Shown here: piece by piece, positions 7,401-12,610 of the stretch
Position numbering within the stretch: the first letter of the stretch is position 1
Layout of the letters: each line of letters opens with the position of its first letter
Assembly (NCBI GenBank): GCA_026770575.1
Contig: MU657557.1
Location: 35,688-48,297 of the forward strand
Length of the DNA stretch: 12,610 bases
Direction: 5' to 3'
Source of the DNA: Pelagophyceae sp. CCMP2097
Taxonomy: Eukaryota; Sar; Pelagophyceae
The notes under the pieces: generated by a model
What the model was told of the DNA's origin: nothing
Databases searched by the model: none
What the model saw: only the letters and a program-made list of their open reading frames with translations
Position numbers and translations under genes: made by a program

Positions 7401-8072
7401 TCACTCCGCGGTGCCTTTCGCCGCGGCGCTTTTCGTTAACACGGCGAACTGGCGCTCGAAGATGGCCTCGGCGTTGCGGTAGAGCGCCGCGTCGAGCGCG
7501 ACGTCGTGCAGCAGCCCCGCGCGGACCTCCGATGCGAGCGCCGCCTTGCGCGCGTCGGCGGGCGCCGCGTTGATCATCGGCGGCGGCCGCGGGAATCGCC
7601 ACCCAAACGCCGCCTCGAGCAGCCGGCACGTCTCCGCGAGCCGGTGCGTCAGGCCGACGACGGCGAGGCGCGGCAGCACGCGCGCGCGCACGAGCGCCAG
7701 GTCGTCGCGCGTCGGCCGGCCGAAGCGCGCGTTCACCCAGCGCTGCACGTCGCGCGCCACAAACGCCGGCCGCGCACGGTCGCGCGCCGGCGCGGCGCAA
7801 AAGGCGCGCGCGGGGACGACGGCGAGCTGCTCCACGGCGTCGTTTCCCCAGGCGCGCGTCCAGTCGGCGAGTGACGGGCCCTCGAGTGTCGCAGATGCCG
7901 CGTCGCAAATCGCGTCGGGCCGCGCCTGGCAGTAAATAAACGCCGAGACGACGCGGTCGACGGGGTCGCGGAAGATGGCAAAGTAGGTGCAGCCCCGCGA
8001 GGCTCCGCCGCAGGCTCCGAGCGAGAGGTCGCCGTAGGCGAGCGCGGGGCCGCTGCCTCTTGGATCAAGTGG
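7401..8072 (-). CDS. Sulfotransferase-family protein, 5'-incomplete
   Basis: The minus-strand frame is open for 223 codons from 8072 to TGA 7401-7403. Residues 30-48 read Y-F-A-I-F-R-D-P-V-D-R-V-V-S-A-F-I-Y-C, the 3'-phosphosulfate-binding motif (R-D-P-x-x-R-x-x-S-x-F) of Golgi-type PAPS-dependent sulfotransferases. Residues 138-152 (V-V-G-L-T-H-R-L-A-E-T-C-R-L-L) and the later L-D-A-A-L-Y-R-N-A match the usual C-terminal half of that superfamily. The enzyme would transfer sulfate from PAPS to a glycan or lipid; the substrate cannot be told. The 5'-phosphosulfate loop (K-T-x-x-T-S type), normally some tens of residues upstream, is not found. An in-frame TAA at 8073-8075 closes the frame. A good donor (GAG then GTGAGT at 8080-8075, minus) suggests an intron and an upstream exon near 8081-8178, but that exon lacks the motif too. 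So it is either a truncated copy or a gene with a distant first exon. It is divergent from the transport-receptor gene. Confidence 0.72.
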   Translation of the reverse strand, partial: PLDPRGSGPALAYGDLSLGACGGASRGCTYFAIFRDPVDRVVSAFIYCQARPDAICDAASATLEGPSLADWTRAWGNDAVEQLAVVPARAFCAAPARDRARPAFVARDVQRWVNARFGRPTRDDLALVRARVLPRLAVVGLTHRLAETCRLLEAAFGWRFPRPPPMINAAPADARKAALASEVRAGLLHDVALDAALYRNAEAIFERQFAVLTKSAAAKGTAE

Positions 8073-8282
8073 TTACTCACCTCACCCCCATGCCAAAAAG
8101 GTCAGCGTCGAGACCTTGCGAGTTTCCCCTATCGCCGAGTCGCGTCTTTTCCGCGCTTTCGCCGCAGTCCGTGTACATATCTTGACGTCTACCTAGGCGT
8201 GGCTTGCGAGTTGCCCCCGTCCTCCGTCTCGTCGGGGCGCGCGTCGGCCCCTCGGTCGTCTGCCTCGGGCGCCGGCGCGTCG
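8073..8282. promoter_or_regulatory. Divergent intergenic region, presumed two promoters
   Basis: About 210 bp separate the two head-to-head genes, so both core promoters should lie here unless the sulfotransferase has upstream exons. A CRE-like TGACGTC is at 8183-8189. No convincing TATA box was found. The in-frame region 8199-8282 upstream of the plus-strand ATG has no ATG of its own. Confidence 0.35.
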
Positions 8283-11200
8283 ATGGCCGCGGTGCAGCTG
8301 CGTTTGGCGATTGCGGCGCTCTTCTCGCCGGGGTCCTCACCCACGGACCGCGCAGACGCCAACCTCTTCCTCCTGCGCGCCGTCGAGTCGCCAGAGGCCT
8401 GGGGCGCCGTACGCACCGCCGCGTCCGGGAAGGCGGCAAGGACGCGAAACGCACAAGGACGCGAAACGCGCGCGGCGGCGACGGCGGGACGCAGGCGCTC
8501 GAGCTGCTGGCGGCGCCGGCCGAGGCAGGCGAGGTTCGCTTCTTCTGCGCCAACGTGCTCTACACAAAGGTGCGTCACGAGCCCGGTGGAACACACAAAG
8601 GACGGCTACACTTAGGTGCGCAAGGAGTGTTCGCAGCTGCCGGCAGACGCGCGTGCGGTGTTGGCGGCGCAGCTCCTCGCCGTCCTCGCCGCGCGGTCCG
8701 ACGTCGCGGCGCAAGTCGTCGAACGGTGCGCAGCGGCGGGGGCGCGAGGGCCCTCAAGACGGCGGCGCAGGCTCGCGGTGACTCTGGCCACGCTCGCACT
8801 TCAGTCAGACAACGCCGGCGACGCCGTGGCGGCGCTGTCCCGCGAGGCGCTGCGCCTCTGCGAGGCCGGCGGCCAGCTCTCCCAGCGCGGCGTCGCGCTC
8901 CTCCGGAGCGTCGCCGCGGAAGCGGGCAACGTCGAAACGTCGCGAAAGAACCGGCGCGACGTCGAGGTGCGCCCGGCGGCGCCGCACGCGCCTGCTTCTT
9001 CGGCGACGGATTTCGCTAGGCGAGCGTGCACGCCGTGGCGCAGTCGGCCGTGCTACCGGCGTTGGAGGCGGCGCTAAGGCACGGCACAGACCCGGCAGTG
9101 GCCGCGGCCGTGCGCGTTTGGCTCCGCGCCGCCGACGTGAGCCTCCTCGACCTCGCGGCGGCCGACCGCGCCGTCGCCTGGGACGCGCTCCTCGCCTGCG
9201 CCGCGCGGCCCGTAAGAATCCCCTTTGAGAAAAAGCGCGGAGGGCCTCGACGATGAAAGACCTCTTTCGACGGGCGCCACGTAGGCGCAGGGCGGCTGCG
9301 CGACGGCCAACGCGTGGCGGTGCTGCGAGGAGGCGGCTCTGACCGTCGCCGAGGCGGCGGCGCGGTGCGACGGCGCGGCGGCGCGGGCCTTTGACGCGCG
9401 GCGCATTTCGGCCGCCGTCCTGCAATTCGCTGAGTGCTGCCGGTCATCCTTGGCGGCTGCGGTGCGCGGCGCGGCGCCCGAGGCGGCCGTGGACGCGTGT
9501 CGCGCCTTTGGCGCCGTCACTGTCGCGCTGGCCGCGTCGGCGACGCTGCAGCCCTTCGTCTGCGGCCGAAACTGCGCCAGCCTCGCTGTCTGGGAATTGG
9601 CTCTCGAGTGCACCTCGCACCCGCGGCGGTCCGTCGGCGTCGTCGCTTTGGACGCCTGGCTCGAGCTGCAGGACGTGCCGCGCGCTATGCGCCACGCCGA
9701 CCTCGCAGAGGCCGTCTTTCGGCGCCTCGTCGGAGCGCTCGTCTCGCAGAGCGAACTTCGGCGATTAGCCGAGGACAACGCCGACGAGGACGACGACGAC
9801 GCGGCGTTGAAGTTCCGCGCCGCTGCCGTCGACGTCCACGTCGCCGCGTTTGGCCTCCTGGGACCCGAGTTCGTACAACTCATCGCGCGGCGCTTCCTCG
9901 ACGCGGCCCAGGGCGCCCTATCCGCGCGCGGTTCGAGCGCCGCGCCGGCGCTCTTCGCGGCCGAGGCTGCGCTGGCTGCGCTGGCGGCCGCCTCGCGCGA
10001 GGGGCCCCAGCGCGGCGACAGCGGGGCGGTGGAAAGAGTACTGCACGCGGCCGTCGACGTCGGCGCCGCGCACCTCGGCGAGGCCGGCGCGGCGGTGTTC
10101 TTCGGCGTCGGGGCCCTCGAGGCGCTGGCGTCGTTTGCGCAGCTGCTGCCCCAGGCGCGCCTCGTCGTCCGAGCGCTCGACTACGCCACGGCCGCAATGC
10201 AAAGAGCGCCCGAAACGGCGCCCGCGGCGGCGTGCCTATTGCGCGCGGTGTGCGTCGGCTGCTCGAACGACGTCCTCGCGGACGCCGACGCGCACGGTCG
10301 CCTCGGAGGCGCGCTTAAAGCGGCGCTCAGCGTCCGACGCGTCGACGAAGACGATGACGACGGCCGCCGCGCGGCGCTGGCGCACGCGCGCGTCGCCGAG
10401 GGCTGCGCCCGCGTCGCGACGCAGATCGCATTCAAAGGCAGCGGCGCTCCCGAGGCGGACGCAATCGCGGCGGCGATGCTCGAGCCCTGCGTGGACATGC
10501 TCTCAGAGGCGCTCCAAGCCACTCAAAGCGGCGTCGACACCGGCGCGGAATCGCTGCGGCGGCGCGTGGTGGACGCGCTAGCCGTCGTGGACGTGGCTGC
10601 CAAGTTTTCAGAGGCGCCGCGTCTGCGCGCCGCCGTCGCGTCGAGGCTCTGGCCCCTCCTCGCTCTGTGCCACGCGCCGCCGCTCTGCGACGACGAGGCC
10701 ATCGTGGAGCCGGCGCTGTCGACGCACGCCGCTTTGGCCCTGGACGGCGCGCTCGGCGTCCTCTCGAGGCACCACGCGGTGGAGAAGTGGGTTCTAGCGG
10801 ACGTCCAAGAGGCGAATAGGCTCATGCTCGCCTGCGTCGGCTACTACGAGCGCCGCGGCTGGGGCGCCGCGCTGCGCTGTTTAGGGAGCTGCGTCGAGGC
10901 TTTAGCTCCGCATAAAGAATTCTACAAAAGGCGCGCGCCATCGGACGTTACAAACGTTGAGGCCCTTTTCGTCGACAGCGTCGAACTGTCGCCGCACCGC
11001 GACGCCGTCGTTTCCCGGCTGCAGGCCCTCGCCGACGTCGCGCAGCGCGTCCTCGCCGAGTTTGCGGCCGCGGCCCACCGGCAGCGAGCGGGGTCGGCGC
11101 TCGCCGTCGACGAGGCGGCAGTTTTCGGCCTTTTGATTAAGTTCGCAGTCGTCGCGCCCGCCGCGCTCTTCGAAGGCGCCGCGCTGCATTCCGCGCTCTG

Positions 11201-11738
11201 GGACGTTTCCGTCGACCGCCTCGCGCCGGCGGCGGCCGTGGGCGCGGACGCGTCCATGGCGCCGCACCTGGCCAAGCGGTCAGTTGCCAACTTCGTCAAG
11301 CAGCTCTGCCTCCTCGCGCGCCGTTTTACGGCCACGGAGCCGCTGAAAGCGCACTTGGTCGCCTGCCCGCACCGCTACGCCGCCGCCGCCGCGGCACACG
11401 CCGCGCGGCACGGCGCGGCCGCCGTGCACCACATCGTTGCGTCCCTCGTCGCCGCGCCCTCAACGCTCCGGCCCGCCCTCGCAGACTGCCTCCACGCCCT
11501 CTTCGCAGCCGCGCCCGACGAGGCCCAAGCATCGGCGTGGCTCGGCGCGGCCCTGGCGGACGAGGCCGTCTTCGCCGGCGCGGCGTCAAAGCTCTCGCTA
11601 GACGACCGGCGGCGCGTCCACGCGGCGCTGTGCAACTCGGCGGCCCAGCGGCCGCGCGCGTTCACGGCGCTCGCAGTCGACCTCGCGAAGCTTTGCGCGG
11701 GCGAAGTCGGCATCGACGGCCTCGCAGACTACACCTGA
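8283..11738 (+). CDS. Transportin-3/importin-13-like nuclear transport receptor
   Basis: A karyopherin-beta family receptor that would carry cargo through nuclear pores under Ran control; animal relatives import SR splicing factors (TNPO3) or several cargoes (IPO13). Join 8283-8408, 8495-8569, 8616-8725, 8771-8966, 9020-9211 and 9285-11738, giving 1050 residues against roughly 920-960 in human relatives. Residues 26-40 (A-N-x-F-L ... S-P-E-A-W) match the first HEAT repeat. E-V-R-F-F-C-A-N-V-L-Y-T-K-V (55-68) and Q-V-V-E-R-L-A-V-T-L-A-T-L-A-L (100-114) match IPO13/TNPO3 positions, with the exportin-1-like domain following. K-N-R-R (163-166) and an acidic D-E-D-D-D-D stretch before K-F-R (about 400-410) are also family features. 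The C-terminus (A-K-L-C-A-G-E-V-G) fits. The start is the first in-frame ATG. The last exon alone is 817 codons of uniform HEAT-like helices. Choice between TNPO3 and IPO13 is unresolved. Confidence 0.85.
8409..8494 (+). other. Intron 1 (86 nt, phase 0)
   Basis: The donor is GGGGCGCC|GTACGC and the acceptor GACGCAG|GCGCTC. Splicing joins S-P-E-A-W-G-A to A-L-E-L-L as expected for the family. It contains a 17-bp tandem duplication, AAGGACGCGAAACGCAC (8438-8454) followed by a copy with one change (8455-8471). Confidence 0.85.
8570..8615 (+). other. Intron 2 (46 nt, phase 0)
   Basis: The donor is CACAAAG|GTGCGT and the acceptor CACTTAG|GTGCGC. Splicing gives V-L-Y-T-K-V-R-K-E-C. The heptamer AGGTGCG spans both junctions (8568-8574 and 8614-8620), so splice position cannot be distinguished from a direct duplication at the insertion point. 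Confidence 0.85.
8726..8770 (+). other. Intron 3 (45 nt, phase 2, stop-free)
   Basis: The donor is GAACG|GTGCGC and the acceptor GGCGCAG|GCTCGC. It is divisible by three with no stop, so an ORF finder reads through it and adds 15 residues rich in Ala/Arg. Removing it creates Q-V-V-E-R-L-A-V-T-L-A-T-L, which lines up with importin-13 (I-V-L-T-R-L-C-V-A-L-A-S-L) without a gap. Confidence 0.8.
8967..9019 (+). other. Intron 4 (53 nt, phase 0)
   Basis: The donor is GTCGAG|GTGCGC and the acceptor TTTCGCTAG|GCGAGC. Splicing shifts from the 8616 frame to the 9020 frame and yields R-R-D-V-E-A-S-V-H-A-V, matching the R-R-x-E/D-V helix of the family. Confidence 0.85.
9212..9284 (+). other. Intron 5 (73 nt, phase 0)
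   Basis: The donor is GCGGCCC|GTAAGA, the most canonical of the five, and the acceptor is CCACGTAG|GCGCAG. A second AG six bases later (9290) would drop two residues. The intron is A-richer than its exons. Splicing restores the long frame that runs to 11738. Confidence 0.85.
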
Positions 11739-11985
11739 CCCGCGACTCCAAAAGCCCCCAGATAAATCCAACCCAATCTCGACTTCAGGCTGCACTTAAA
11801 AAGTCCTTTGGCACCGCGACGGCCGCCGGGCCGAAGACACTTAAGATGCCGACTCTGCCAGGGCAAGGTCCTTTCGGACTGGAGTTTGGTTCTCAGGGAC
11901 GGGCCGCCCTGTGATTTTTATTATTAGTTATTACTCCAACGAGACTGCTAAAACCAACAGGCGGGCTATTGGTTTTTCCTACGAA
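11739..11985 (+). other. 3' flank of the transport-receptor gene
   Basis: It holds the presumed 3' UTR. One frame stays open to 11914 with a fairly protein-like tail (Q-S-R-L-Q-A-A-L-K-K-S-F-G and P-T-L-P-G-Q-G-P-F-G-L-E-F-G), but it is out of frame with the receptor. No good donor joins it without losing the conserved C-terminus. TTTTTATTATTAGTTATTA at 11915-11933 could hold the cleavage/polyadenylation signal. No perfect AATAAA is present. Confidence 0.35.
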
Positions 11986-12610
11986 TTTGAGCATTTAAAC
12001 CAAAGCGTCTCGAGGCGGGCTTGCGTCATTCGAGGACTCGGAGCCTCTGCGGCGCCGTCTCACTCTCAGCAGCGTCTGTTCTTAACTGAGGCGAACTCTA
12101 GGCTCAAATTGACACAAGAACGTACGCGGCGCGCTTTTCGTTGGCCTTGCGCTTGCGCCTAGTGCGTTTGAGCATTGAGGCCCAAGCGTCTCGAGTCGGA
12201 CTCGCGACTTTTCGAAAAGCCTCTGCGGCGCCGTCCCACTCTCGGCAACGTCTGTTCTTAACTGAGGCGAACTCTAGGCTCCGATTGACGCGGGGACACA
12301 CGCGTCAAGCTCGTCGGCCTTGCGCTTGAGCCTAGTGCGTTTGAGCATTGAGGCCAAGCGTCTCGAGTCGGGCTCGCGACTTTTCGAAAAGCCTCTGCGG
12401 CGCCGTCCCACTCTCGGCAGCGTCTGTTCTTAACTGAGGCGAACTTTAGGTTCCGATTGACGCGGGGACGCAGGCGCCAAGCTCCTTGACGGCCTCGCGC
12501 TTGCGCCTAGTGCGCTTGAGCATTGAGGCCAAAGCGTCTCGAGGTGGGCTCGCGATTTTTTCGAGGAGCCTCTGCGGCGCCGTCCCACTCTCGGCAGCGT
12601 CTGTTCTTAA
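11986..12610. repeat. Tandem satellite, 173-181 bp unit, about 3.5 copies
   Basis: Units begin with T/C-TTGAGCATT at 11986, 12167, 12340 and 12515 (periods 181, 173 and 175), and the last is cut by the window end. Strongly conserved blocks are AAGCGTCTCGAG, GCCTCTGCGGCGCCGTC, GTCTGTTCTTAACTGAGGCG and GCCTAGTGCG. Copies 2 and 3 carry a perfect 12-bp palindrome CTTTTCGAAAAG; copies 1 and 4 have diverged there. Copy 1 is the most divergent, as expected at an array edge. Unit lengths are not multiples of three, and frames close within each unit, so it is probably non-coding. Confidence 0.9.

Noticed and set aside
7111..7908. 265-codon minus-strand open frame overlapping the sulfotransferase
   Set aside because: The Arg/Ala-rich translation is a shadow of the G+C-rich sulfotransferase frame, which carries the RDPVDR motif.
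8204..9019. 271-codon plus-strand frame across exons 1-4 of the receptor gene
   Set aside because: Only exon 2 (8495-8569) uses this frame; the rest is Arg/Gly-rich shadow. The spliced model explains the region with family similarity.
11537..11914. Extra C-terminal exon after the transport receptor
   Set aside because: The tail 11760-11914 looks somewhat protein-like, but it is in another frame and no convincing donor would join it while keeping the conserved C-terminus.
12141..12329. Repeat-encoded short protein (A-S-A-A-P-S-H-S-R-Q-R-L-F-L) in the satellite
   Set aside because: Unit lengths of 181, 173 and 175 break the frame between units and stops occur in every copy. DNA-level conservation explains the similarity.

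Overview
This looks like nuclear DNA of a GC-rich eukaryotic microbe. One gene is split by five short GT-AG introns (45-86 nt). Its proteins are alanine-rich with G/C-ending codons. There are Mutator-like transposase remnants, TA-flanked inverted-repeat elements and a satellite array. There is no bacterial operon structure and no Shine-Dalgarno pattern. Codon style, tiny introns and repeats recall microalgae such as pelagophytes, but that assignment is inference only.

The window has two halves. Positions 1 to about 7.1 kb are a repeat- and relic-rich accessory region. It holds an unrecognised coding fragment (about 520-790), one arm of a 206-bp inverted repeat (1010-1215), a 1.1-kb TA-flanked element full of GTTCAGAA/TTCTGAAC motifs (1225-2332), two small related MITE-like elements (2335-2522 and 2563-2709), a quiet stretch, and a 1.8-kb element with near-perfect 20-bp terminal inverted repeats (3598-5417) that carries a decayed minus-strand reading frame. 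Next come two pieces of a broken Mutator-like transposase. The first has an acidic N-terminus and a C-C-H-H zinc finger interrupted by an in-frame amber codon (5601-6059). The second contains the first catalytic-aspartate motif, D-G-T-Y-R-L (6369-6772). They are separated by the other arm of the 206-bp repeat (6063-6268).

Positions 7.4-11.7 kb hold the real genes. A sulfotransferase-family fragment lies on the minus strand (7401-8072); its 3'-phosphosulfate-binding RDPVDR motif is present but its 5' catalytic half is not visible. It is divergent from a complete transportin-3/importin-13 type nuclear transport receptor on the plus strand (8283-11738; six exons, 1050 residues). All five introns could be placed by splice signals, frame continuity and family similarity. 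One intron is only 45 nt, has no stop and preserves frame.

From 11986 to the end is a 173-181 bp tandem repeat that runs off the window.

The two genes share a roughly 210-bp divergent intergenic region but have no obvious functional link. I found no convincing rRNA, tRNA or CRISPR array.
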